From positions 6,867 through 70,866 of the forward strand of contig JAZDOK010000066.1 of the NCBI GenBank assembly GCA_043798715.1: a stretch of 64,000 nucleotides of DNA, written 5' to 3'. The DNA comes from JAZDOK01 sp043798715 (GTDB lineage Bacteria > Vulcanimicrobiota > JAZDOK01). A program made the position numbers and the translations under genes. Position 1 is the stretch's first letter. Every line of letters begins with the position of its first letter. A model generated the notes under the pieces. That model was not told the origin of the DNA. It made no database searches and worked only from the letters and a program-made list of their open reading frames with translations. Shown here in pieces: positions 6,823-14,205 of the stretch.

Positions 6823-8121
6823 TCAGAAGTTAAAGCCGGCTCGCTTGAAGGTGGTAAGATCCAGAGCCTTTTCAAGCGCATCTTCGAGTGTGATCCGTCC
6901 TTCTTTGACCAGCGCGATGAGCGCTGAGTCCATCGTCTGCATCCCTTCGGAGGCGCCCATCTGCATGAAGGAGGGAAGCATATTGGTCTTGCCCTCGCGA
7001 ATGAGGTTGCCCAAACCGGTGTTGCAGATCATTACCTCGAAGGCGGCTATTCTTCCCTTCTTGTCAACCGTCTTGAGAAGCTGTTGAGCCACCACGGCCT
7101 TAAGAGACTGGGATAGCTGGGTCCTCACCTGGTCCTGCTGCTTGGCCGGGAAGATGTCTATTATTCGGTCTATGGTCTTGGCGGCGCTGTTGGTGTGGAG
7201 GGTGCCGAAGACCAGAACCCCCATCTCGGCCGCGGTGATAGCCAGAGAGGTAGTCTCCAGATCGCGCATTTCGCCGACCAATACGATATTAGGATCCTCG
7301 CGGAGCGCCGCTCTGAGCGCATCGGCGAATGACTTGGTATGGTGGCCGACTTCGCGATGATCGATCAGGCACTTTATTGACTTATGGGTGAACTCGATCG
7401 GATCCTCGATGGTGATAATGTGGGCCTTGCGGTTGTTATTGGTATAATGGATCATCGCCGCCAGAGACGTTGATTTTCCGCTCCCCGTCGGCCCGGTGAC
7501 GATGACAATGCCTCGCGTGCTCATGCAGACCTTCTTGAGCACTTCGGGCAGGCCCAGGCTATCCATGGATGGAATCTCCTCCGGAATCAGGCGTAAAATA
7601 GTCCCAAGGCCGCGGTACTGTTTAAGAATATTTATCCGGAAGCGGGCCGTGCCGGGCATCTCGTAGGCCAGATCCATATTGCCGGTCTCGTGGAAAACCT
7701 TGCATTGGGCGTCGCTCATCAGGGGGAAGATGAGGGTCTCCATCTTTTCCTGAGTCAGGGGAGGGGCATCCGTAAAAAGCATGTCACCATTAACCCTGAA
7801 AATCGGCGAGGCTCCAACCTCCAGGTGGATGTCGGAGGCCGATATCTCTACGCATTTTTTCAGGAGATCGTTAAGGACAAATGATTCAAGACCAAGAGAG
7901 AGGCGTGCGTTATACGCTGCCTCCTCTTTATTAGCGGGGGAAAAAAGAGAGAAATCCTCATGGGGAAGAAGGCTTTCAGGCGCGCTCCGGCTTTCAGGCG
8001 CGCTCCGGCTTTCAGAAGGCGGACTTTCATTCGGTGCAAGCTCGTAGAGATCCTTCTCCGCTGCGCCGGGAGAACCATTCGACTCTAAATAGGGCTTTTT
8101 TACGCTTTTAGGATTTTTCAT
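6823..8121 (-). CDS. PilT/PilU-type pilus retraction ATPase (432 aa, extended N-terminus)
   Basis: This is a hexameric secretion-type ATPase of the type IV pilus machine that would power pilus retraction at the inner membrane. Walker A is GPTGSGKST at 210-218, the Walker B region DPNIVLVGEMRD is at about 276-287, and the His box GTLHTN is at 306-311. The C-terminal GNLIREGK resembles the AIRNLIRE retraction motif, so PilT or PilU fits better than the assembly ATPase PilB. The first 75 residues are extra: Ser/Pro/Glu-rich with an APESRS repeat encoded by an 18-bp tandem repeat. It lies 3 bp after a second PilT paralogue in the same operon. No pilin or pilB gene is in the window. Confidence 0.9.
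   Translation of the reverse strand: MKNPKSVKKPYLESNGSPGAAEKDLYELAPNESPPSESRSAPESRSAPESLLPHEDFSLFSPANKEEAAYNARLSLGLESFVLNDLLKKCVEISASDIHLEVGASPIFRVNGDMLFTDAPPLTQEKMETLIFPLMSDAQCKVFHETGNMDLAYEMPGTARFRINILKQYRGLGTILRLIPEEIPSMDSLGLPEVLKKVCMSTRGIVIVTGPTGSGKSTSLAAMIHYTNNNRKAHIITIEDPIEFTHKSIKCLIDHREVGHHTKSFADALRAALREDPNIVLVGEMRDLETTSLAITAAEMGVLVFGTLHTNSAAKTIDRIIDIFPAKQQDQVRTQLSQSLKAVVAQQLLKTVDKKGRIAAFEVMICNTGLGNLIREGKTNMLPSFMQMGASEGMQTMDSALIALVKEGRITLEDALEKALDLTTFKRAGFNF
7973..8016. repeat. 18-bp tandem repeat inside the pilT-like gene
   Basis: The unit GCTTTCAGGCGCGCTCCG occurs twice in full plus the first 8 bases of a third copy. It encodes the APESRS repeat in the disordered N-terminal extension. 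Being a multiple of three, it could vary in copy number without breaking the frame. Confidence 0.8.
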
Positions 8122-8124
8122 TTT

Positions 8125-9210
8125 TCATTGAACCCCGATTGCATCCAGATTCTCCTCCATCGTTCTTGGATCTATTGCCCGTTCAATCGCATGCGCCCGG
8201 GAAATGGTGCCTCGCTGGGCCAGATCGAGAATAGAGGTGTCCATAAGTTGCATTCCCCTGTTTTTCCCCATCTGCATGGCGGAGATTATCTGAAAATTCT
8301 TTCCTTCGCGGATCTGGTTGGCGACAGAGGGCGATAACTGAAGCAACTCATAGGCCACGACGCGCCCTGAGCCGTCCTTCTTCGGGATGAGCTGCTGGGA
8401 GACAATGCCGCGGAGGGATTCGGCCACCATGGTGCGAATCTGCATCTGTTGTTCGGGAGGGAAAATATCGATGATGCGATCTATGGTCTGGATGGAGCCG
8501 TTGGTGTGCAGGGTGCCGAAGACGAGGTGCCCGGTCTCCGAAGCGGTGATGGCCAGTTGCATGGTCTCCAGATCGCGCATCTCCCCGACCATGATGACGT
8601 CGGGATCTTCCCTGAGGGCGGCTCGGAGAGCCGTCTGGAAAGAATCAACATGTAGACCAACCTGGCGCTGGATGATCAGAGCCCGCTTGTTTTGATGCAC
8701 ATACTCGATGGGGTCTTCTACCGTTATGATGTGAAGAGATTTTTGTTCATTGATAATGTCTATGAGAGCCGCCAGGGTCGCTGTCTTTCCGCAGCCGGCC
8801 GGACCCGTCACCAGTACCAGTCCATGGTGGTGATGCGTAAATGTTTCCATGCTGCGGGGAAGATCGAGGGAGGACAGGGTGGGAATCTGTCTGGGAATGC
8901 CCCGGAGCACGATATTCAGGCCGTTCTTCTGAAAAAAGACATTGGCGCGAAAGCGGCTCAGAGTGGCGTGCTCTTCCTTGGGCTCGTAGACAAAATCCAC
9001 ATCGGTGTGCTCAAAGAGTATCTCCTGATCCCGCTTCTCCAGTATCTCCATCGTCATGGTCCGCACCTGGGTCGGGGACAGCGGCGGTTCATCCGGCATA
9101 ATCTCAAGTTCCCCATGAATCCTGACCATGGGAGGATTAGCGGAGGGCAGGTGGAGATCCGACCCCCCCATGGCGGTCATTTTTTCAATGAATTCATCTC
9201 TTATAGCCAA
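8125..9210 (-). CDS. pilT: PilT-family retraction ATPase (361 aa)
   Basis: This is a standard-length PilT. The N-terminal PAS-like domain has GGSDLHLP at 15-22, followed by Walker A GPAGCGKT (136-143, with Cys where Ser is usual), EDPDVIMVGEMRDLE for Walker B, GTLHTNG for the His box and VANQIREGK for the C-terminal motif. It would drive pilus retraction together with the downstream paralogue, which starts 3 bp later, comparable to PilT-PilU pairs that cooperate in retraction. I give the symbol pilT to this copy because its length is normal; which paralogue is the main motor is inference. The gene is preceded by about 100 bp without an obvious promoter. Confidence 0.9.
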   Translation of the reverse strand: MAIRDEFIEKMTAMGGSDLHLPSANPPMVRIHGELEIMPDEPPLSPTQVRTMTMEILEKRDQEILFEHTDVDFVYEPKEEHATLSRFRANVFFQKNGLNIVLRGIPRQIPTLSSLDLPRSMETFTHHHHGLVLVTGPAGCGKTATLAALIDIINEQKSLHIITVEDPIEYVHQNKRALIIQRQVGLHVDSFQTALRAALREDPDVIMVGEMRDLETMQLAITASETGHLVFGTLHTNGSIQTIDRIIDIFPPEQQMQIRTMVAESLRGIVSQQLIPKKDGSGRVVAYELLQLSPSVANQIREGKNFQIISAMQMGKNRGMQLMDTSILDLAQRGTISRAHAIERAIDPRTMEENLDAIGVQ

Positions 9211-9312
9211 GCGAAAGGACCTTTCTCCGGAAATCCGTAAAAGTTACAGCAACTCCATTCACCATCGTCAATCTGTCCGTGTTGTCATGAAATACCCCGG
9301 TTGATTTCTCCA

Positions 9313-9957
9313 TTATACTGCCTGCTTCCTCCGGTGGCGGATGTATTCTATGATGCCGGGCAAAAATGAAATAAGTATGATGACCATAATCACCATGGTA
9401 AAATTATGCTTTACAGCGGGAAGATTGCCGAAATAAAAGCCCCCAAGGAGAAAGACTGCCATCCAGGCCAGGACGCCAATTACATTATAGCCAAGAAACC
9501 ACCTGTAGCTCATCTTGCCGATTCCGGCCACAAAAGGGGCAAAGGTGCGGATGATGGGAATGAATTGGGCGATGATGATGGTCTTGCCGCCGTGTTTCTC
9601 AAAGAAAGCATGTGTTTTATCAAGGTATTCCTTCTTGAAAAAGCGCGCATTTTCCTGATGAAAAACTTTTGGTCCGACGAAGCGGCCGATCCAGTAGTTG
9701 GTATTGTCGCCCGCTATGGCGGCGATGAAGAGGAGAACGAAGAGGAGGTTGATGCTGAGCGAACCTCCCGCGGCCAGCGCTCCCGCGGCAAAAAGCAGGG
9801 AGTCTCCCGGAAGAATCGGAGTCACCACCAGTCCGGTCTCACAGAAAATGATCACAAAAAGGAGGACATATATCCAGACTCCAAAAGTCTCAATGGCTCC
9901 CTGTAAATGCCGGTCCAAATGAACAAACAGATCGATAAAATTCTGAAGGATCTCCAT
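9313..9957 (-). CDS. DedA-family membrane protein
   Basis: The 214 residues have five or so membrane helices and the DedA hallmarks: an acidic residue and proline near TPILPGDSLLF (about 46-56), the amphipathic GRFVGPKVF segment, and FIPIIRTFAPFVAG (about 132-145) with the conserved arginine. Members of this family are implicated in recycling undecaprenyl phosphate or phospholipids across the inner membrane and in proton-dependent stress resistance. It is followed on the same strand by pilT and preceded by a glycolipid synthase-like gene, a setting consistent with lipid or lipid-carrier handling. Substrate assignment is inference. Confidence 0.88.
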   Translation of the reverse strand: MEILQNFIDLFVHLDRHLQGAIETFGVWIYVLLFVIIFCETGLVVTPILPGDSLLFAAGALAAGGSLSINLLFVLLFIAAIAGDNTNYWIGRFVGPKVFHQENARFFKKEYLDKTHAFFEKHGGKTIIIAQFIPIIRTFAPFVAGIGKMSYRWFLGYNVIGVLAWMAVFLLGGFYFGNLPAVKHNFTMVIMVIILISFLPGIIEYIRHRRKQAV

Positions 9958-9991
9958 GAACTTTCCTTTCTCGATAATTTCCCTTACACGG

Positions 9992-11146
9992 TCAAGCTTG
10001 CGCCAGTGCCTCCTTGTAGAGATTCATGATCCGGCGGGCGACTTTCATGGCGGCATCCGGATGCCCCAGGGGGCGGGCCTTGGCCTTCATCTGCTCGATT
10101 CTCGCAGGATTTTTAAGAAGCGTCTCGATGATCTCCGCCAGGTTGTTTTCATCCCCCACCCGGATGGCCACCCGCTTGCCGAGAAGATACCGGGTATTTC
10201 TTAATTCCTGGCCCGGGATCGGGCGCACGATGATCATGGGGAGCTGGGCCGCCAGGGCCTCGGAGGAAGTCAGGCCCCCGGGCTTGGTGACCAGGAGGTC
10301 GGCTGCTTTCATATAATCGTAGACGTTGTTTATGTAGCCCAGCACCCGGACCTTGACCGGCGAATGATTGTTGAGCTTTTTTGTGTCGTCCTGGAGTCGC
10401 TTGATGAGCCTGTTGTTTTTTCCGGCCACGATTACGACGTGCATGGGAAGCGTGAGTTTCTTCAGTGCCCTCATGATCCTGCTCACGGGTCCCATCCCGA
10501 TCCCCCCGCCCATGACCAGCAGTATAGGCCAGTCTTCATTGAATTCAAGCCGGCGTTTAATCATGGAAACGTCCTGATATTCTCCAAAGCGCGGATCGAT
10601 CGGAATCCCGGTGACATCCACGCGCTCGGGAGCGACCCCTTTGGAAATCAGGTGTTCTGCGATTTCCTGCGTGGCCACGGTGTAAAGATCCAGATTGTTG
10701 TAAATCCAGAAGGGATGCACCACGAAATCGGTGACCACGCCGACCACGGGAATCGTGAGCCCCATCTTCTCCTTCAGCACAGAGGAAACACCGCAGGAAA
10801 AAGCGTGGGTGCAGACGATTACATCCGGCCGGTACTCATCCACCAGGTTTCTGAAATTTTCCGCTGAGGTATGGATGACCCAATTTTTCAGGCCCGAGAT
10901 GGTGCCGGCCCGCTCTCTCCGCTCGTAGAGAAGGCCATAGAGCTGGGGGATGAATTTCACCATCTGGAGGTAGCCGTCCTCAACCATTTTCCCGACAAAG
11001 GAGCTGGCATAGTAATAGGAATTGACAATGCGGCTCTCTGCATTCGGTTCCAGGCGCAGAAGGGCCTGGACAATGGCTTCAGCGGCGGCGCTATGCCCGG
11101 CCCCCACATTGGCGGAAAGAAAAAGAAACCTCCTGGGAGTGTTCAT
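9992..11146 (-). CDS. diacylglycerol glycosyltransferase (MGDG synthase/UgtP-like, GT28)
   Basis: The 384-residue protein starts FLFLSANVGAGHSAAAEAI, the N-terminal motif of MGDG synthases and processive diacylglycerol glucosyltransferases. It ends with a GT28 domain (MGGGIGMG at about 204-211; TKPGGLTSSEALA at about 302-314). It would transfer a sugar from a UDP-sugar to diacylglycerol on the cytoplasmic face of the membrane, making a glycolipid. No signal peptide or membrane helix is seen, as expected for a peripheral GT-B enzyme. It is the first gene of a minus-strand run with dedA, and is divergent from the coiled-coil gene at 11259. Sugar identity is unknown. Confidence 0.87.
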   Translation of the reverse strand: MNTPRRFLFLSANVGAGHSAAAEAIVQALLRLEPNAESRIVNSYYYASSFVGKMVEDGYLQMVKFIPQLYGLLYERRERAGTISGLKNWVIHTSAENFRNLVDEYRPDVIVCTHAFSCGVSSVLKEKMGLTIPVVGVVTDFVVHPFWIYNNLDLYTVATQEIAEHLISKGVAPERVDVTGIPIDPRFGEYQDVSMIKRRLEFNEDWPILLVMGGGIGMGPVSRIMRALKKLTLPMHVVIVAGKNNRLIKRLQDDTKKLNNHSPVKVRVLGYINNVYDYMKAADLLVTKPGGLTSSEALAAQLPMIIVRPIPGQELRNTRYLLGKRVAIRVGDENNLAEIIETLLKNPARIEQMKAKARPLGHPDAAMKVARRIMNLYKEALAQA

Positions 11147-11258
11147 CTTTACGGATATTCGCCCGACCCCGGTAAACTCCTACCCCGGAAATTCAAAACC
11201 GGAAAAGGGAAATGTGATTCGTCCATAGAATTTTTCGGCGAAAGAAAGGTGAAATGAA

Positions 11259-11846
11259 TTGAAGAAGAAAAGTGAAACCGCAGTCACGAACGAGATCTTT
11301 AAGAAAGATAAAAACCGCCTGCTCAAATCCATAAACCTCATTTATGAAGAGGCAAACATTCTCTCCCGCCGCAAGAACGAGGAAGAAGAAGCTCTGCAGG
11401 AGCTCTCCGAGACCAAGGCCTCTCTCCTGCGTGCGGCTCTGAAGGAGAAAAGTGACCCCCTGTCCCTGAGCGAGATGCTGACCGATTCCAAAAAAATGCA
11501 GAAAATACTTGCCAAGCTGGGAGACAAAAAAATCCGGCGGGAAATCGAGCAGGTGGAACGCGAGATCACCAGGAGAAGGACCAACGTAGAGAAATTCGAG
11601 CTTCTCAAAAAGTCTGTTGAAAAAGAGATGTCTCTTAAGCTTGATAACTTATTCAAGGAGCTGAATGAACTTAACAGCGGCTTTTACTCCCGCCTGATGA
11701 GAGAGAAGGATGATTCTTACCGACTCGTTAAAAAACAGATCGCCGAGCTTGAAGACACCGAAAAAATTCTCCAGGAAGAGATCCTTGAATGTAAGCTGGC
11801 GCTGAAGTTCGAGGAAAAACCTAAAGAACTGTTCAAGTGGTGGTAG
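11259..11846 (+). CDS. coiled-coil protein, unknown
   Basis: The 195 residues are almost entirely Lys/Glu-rich heptad-like helix, without a signal peptide or membrane span, so it is a cytoplasmic coiled-coil protein. It starts at TTG 11259, 7 bases after AAGGTG. An ATG five bases upstream opens only a two-codon frame (ATGAATTGA), which overlaps the TTG. It ends in LKFEEKPKELFKWW, a conspicuous aromatic end. A strong terminator follows at 11874. The gene is divergent from the glycolipid synthase and precedes the groE promoter, but is separated from it by the terminator. I do not recognise the family. Confidence 0.6.
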   Translation: MKKKSETAVTNEIFKKDKNRLLKSINLIYEEANILSRRKNEEEEALQELSETKASLLRAALKEKSDPLSLSEMLTDSKKMQKILAKLGDKKIRREIEQVEREITRRRTNVEKFELLKKSVEKEMSLKLDNLFKELNELNSGFYSRLMREKDDSYRLVKKQIAELEDTEKILQEEILECKLALKFEEKPKELFKWW

Positions 11847-11873
11847 CCCTCGGTTTATAGTCCGGTTATACAT

Positions 11874-11912
11874 AAAGCACTTCTTAGGCCGTTCCAGAGA
11901 GGTGCTTTTTCT
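11874..11912 (+). terminator. Rho-independent terminator after the coiled-coil gene
   Basis: A 10-bp stem (AAGCACTTCT with AGAGGTGCTT, one G-U pair) has a 13-base loop (11885-11897) and is followed by TTTTTCTTGTT. It insulates the groE promoter from upstream transcription. The remaining 11913-12070 stretch is AT-rich with no gene. Confidence 0.8.
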
Positions 11913-12074
11913 TGTTCTTAGTCCAAATAGCAGTAAAAAGCATTTGTTTTGCCGTAATTTATGTAAAAAAGCAAGTAATTAGCAATTGCAGTCCCAGACT
12001 GCTAATTATTGAGAATAATGCAAAAAAACAGAAAATACAATCATATTATTGAGATAAAACATTATTATCAACGT

Positions 12075-12103
12075 TTGCTTTTGTTTTGGTAATCGAATAT
12101 AAT
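12075..12103 (+). promoter_or_regulatory. sigma70-type promoter of groES-groEL
   Basis: TTGCTT (12075-12080) and a perfect TATAAT (12098-12103) are spaced 17 bases apart. The CIRCE operator begins 10 bases after the -10 box, exactly where a repressor would block initiation. The 11847-12171 interval holds only this promoter, the operator and the upstream terminator. Confidence 0.85.
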
Positions 12104-12112
12104 AACATATGC

Positions 12113-12139
12113 TTGGCACTCGACAAGCGGGAGTGCCAG
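12113..12139. promoter_or_regulatory. CIRCE operator (HrcA binding site)
   Basis: TTGGCACTC, nine spacer bases, then GAGTGCCAG: an inverted repeat with 8 of 9 paired positions, matching the CIRCE consensus TTAGCACTC-N9-GAGTGCTAA with three differences. It overlaps the expected transcription start, so groESL is probably repressed by HrcA and induced on heat shock. No hrcA gene is in the window. Confidence 0.9.
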
Positions 12140-12171
12140 CAATATCACTAAACTTATAAGGAGGTTCTTAA

Positions 12172-12477
12172 ATGTCAACAAAAACCGCTGCCAAGCTCAT
12201 GCCCCTGGGGGATAGACTGGTGGTAAAACCACTTCCTCTGGAGGAAGTGACCAAGGGTGGGATCATCCTGCCGGACACCGCCAAAGAAAAGCCCCAGCAG
12301 GGTGAAGTCATCGCTGTTGGGAACGGAAGAATCCTGGACAACGGCCAGAAGGCTCCCATGGAAGTAAAAGTCGGCGAAAAAGTGCTCTACGGAAAGTATT
12401 CCGGCACCGAAATAAAACTCGACGGGGAAGAGTACCTCATCATCGCGGAAAAAGAAGTTTTCGCGATAGTAAAATAA
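12172..12477 (+). CDS. groES: GroES co-chaperonin
   Basis: The 101 residues include the GroES core LMPLGDRLVVKPL, a mobile loop region around EVTKGGIILPDTAKEKPQQGEV, and VLYGKYSGTEIKLDGEEYLI. It forms the heptameric lid of the GroEL folding chamber in the cytosol. The N-terminal MSTKTAAK is a slight extension relative to most GroES. A GGAGG site lies 7 bases before ATG 12172. It is cotranscribed with groEL, which starts 16 bp downstream, under the promoter and CIRCE operator upstream. Confidence 0.97.
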   Translation: MSTKTAAKLMPLGDRLVVKPLPLEEVTKGGIILPDTAKEKPQQGEVIAVGNGRILDNGQKAPMEVKVGEKVLYGKYSGTEIKLDGEEYLIIAEKEVFAIVK

Positions 12478-12493
12478 GTAGGAGGAAATAATA

Positions 12494-14140
12494 ATGGCTT
12501 CAAAAATTCTGCTCTATAGCGACGAGGCAAGAAGGGCTCTCGAAATGGGAACCAACGCCCTGGCCAACGCGGTGAGAATCACCCTCGGCCCCAAGGGAAG
12601 GAACGTCATCCTGGACAAGAAATTCGGCTCTCCCACCATAACCAATGACGGCGTCACCATCGCCAAGGAAATAGAGCTGGAGGACCCATTCCAGAACATG
12701 GGCGCCCAGCTGCTCAAGGAAGTGGCCTCAAAGACCAATGACGTCGCCGGCGACGGCACCACCACCGCCACCGTTCTGGCCCAGGCCATGATCAAGGAGG
12801 GGATGAAGAACGTCACCTCCGGCGCCAACCCGCTCTTTATCAAGAAGGGCATCGAGAAGGCCGTCGAGGCCATCGTCGAGGAGATAAAGAAACTCTCCGT
12901 GTCCATAGAGACCCGCGAGTCCATCGCCCAGGTGGCCACCATCGCCGCCAACAACGACAAGGTCATCGGCGAGATGATTGCCTCCGCCATGGAGAAGGTC
13001 GGTAAGGATGGCGTCATCACCGTAGAGGAATCCAAGACCATCACCAGCACCCTTGAGCACGTCGAGGGGATGCAGTTCGACAAGGGTTATATCTCGCCCT
13101 ACATGGTCACCGATCCCGAACGGATGGAAGCTGTGTTGGAGGATCCCTACATCCTCATCACTGAAAAGAAGATTTCTTCAATTCAGGATCTTCTGCCTCT
13201 TCTGGAGAAGGTCGTCCAGGTACAGAAACCCCTCCTGATCATCTCCGAGGATCTGGAAGGCGAAGCCCTGGCCACCATCGTGGTCAACAAACTGAGGGGC
13301 ACTTTCACCTGCTGCGCCGTGAAGGCTCCCGGCTTCGGCGACAGGCGGAAAGAGATGCTCAAGGATATCGCCACCCTCACCGGCGGCCAGGTCATCTCCG
13401 ACGAACTGGGCCTCAAGCTGGACAAAGTCACCATAGACATGCTCGGCCAGGCCCGCCAGGTTAAGGTGGACAAAGAGAACACCACCATCATCGAGGGCAA
13501 GGGAAAACCCGACGCCATCAAGGGCCGCATCGAGCAGATCAAGGCCCAGATCAAGGACACCGACTCCGATTTCGACCGCGAGAAACTCCAGGAGCGTCTC
13601 GCCAAGATGGTCGGCGGAGTGGCCGTAATTAAAGTCGGCGCCGCTACCGAGACCGAGCTCAAGGAGAAGAAGCACCGCATGGAAGATGCCCTCTCCGCCA
13701 CCCGGGCCGCCGTCGAGGAAGGCATCGTCGCCGGCGGGGGTGTTACTTTCATCAACGTGCAGAAGAGCTTAAAGAAGATAAAGACCGACGATCCCGACGA
13801 GAAGATCGGCGTCGAAATAGTAAAGAAATCTCTTGAAGAGCCCCTCCGCCAGATCGCCAACAACGCCGGCGTCGAAGGTTCCGTCGTCGTCGAGAAGGTG
13901 AAGAAGCTCGATCCGGGATTCGGCTACGATGCCATCTCCGGAGATTATGTGGACATGATAAAAGCCGGTATCGTGGACCCCGTAAAGGTCACCCGCTCGG
14001 CTCTCCAGAACGCCGCCAGCATCGCGGCCATGGTTCTTACCACCGAAACACTGGTGGTTGAAAAGCCTGAAAAGGAAAAAGGCGGGCACGCTCACGGAAT
14101 GCCCCCGGGAATGGGCGGCGGAATGGACGGAATGTATTGA
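12494..14140 (+). CDS. groEL: GroEL chaperonin
   Basis: The 548-residue protein is full length, with the usual NAVRITLGPKGRNVILDKKF and GDGTTTATVLAQAM ATP-site motifs near the N-terminus. Its C-terminal tail is Gly/Met-rich (GMPPGMGGGMDGMY) but also carries the histidines of GGHAHG. It folds cytosolic proteins with GroES in an ATP-driven cycle. GGAGG lies 8 bases before ATG 12494. A strong bidirectional hairpin at 14161-14194 ends the operon. Only one groEL copy is present here and nothing is unusual in its sequence. Confidence 0.98.
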   Translation: MASKILLYSDEARRALEMGTNALANAVRITLGPKGRNVILDKKFGSPTITNDGVTIAKEIELEDPFQNMGAQLLKEVASKTNDVAGDGTTTATVLAQAMIKEGMKNVTSGANPLFIKKGIEKAVEAIVEEIKKLSVSIETRESIAQVATIAANNDKVIGEMIASAMEKVGKDGVITVEESKTITSTLEHVEGMQFDKGYISPYMVTDPERMEAVLEDPYILITEKKISSIQDLLPLLEKVVQVQKPLLIISEDLEGEALATIVVNKLRGTFTCCAVKAPGFGDRRKEMLKDIATLTGGQVISDELGLKLDKVTIDMLGQARQVKVDKENTTIIEGKGKPDAIKGRIEQIKAQIKDTDSDFDREKLQERLAKMVGGVAVIKVGAATETELKEKKHRMEDALSATRAAVEEGIVAGGGVTFINVQKSLKKIKTDDPDEKIGVEIVKKSLEEPLRQIANNAGVEGSVVVEKVKKLDPGFGYDAISGDYVDMIKAGIVDPVKVTRSALQNAASIAAMVLTTETLVVEKPEKEKGGHAHGMPPGMGGGMDGMY

Positions 14141-14160
14141 TCCGCTGACTTGATTGATGA

Positions 14161-14199
14161 AAAAGGGGAGGAACCTTTCGGTTCCTCCCCTTTTTTTGT
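14161..14199. terminator. bidirectional terminator between groEL and the M16 gene
   Basis: The AAAAGGGGAGGAACC stem (14161-14175), TTTC loop and perfectly paired GGTTCCTCCCCTTTT arm (14180-14194) form a 15-bp hairpin with T-runs on both sides. It can terminate groEL on the plus strand and the convergent M16 peptidase gene on the minus strand. Confidence 0.92.
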
Positions 14200-14205
14200 T
14201 CTTTT

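Noticed and set aside
7973..8016. Tandem repeat considered as a CRISPR-like array
   Set aside because: The units are contiguous 18-mers with no spacers and lie in a coding region in frame.
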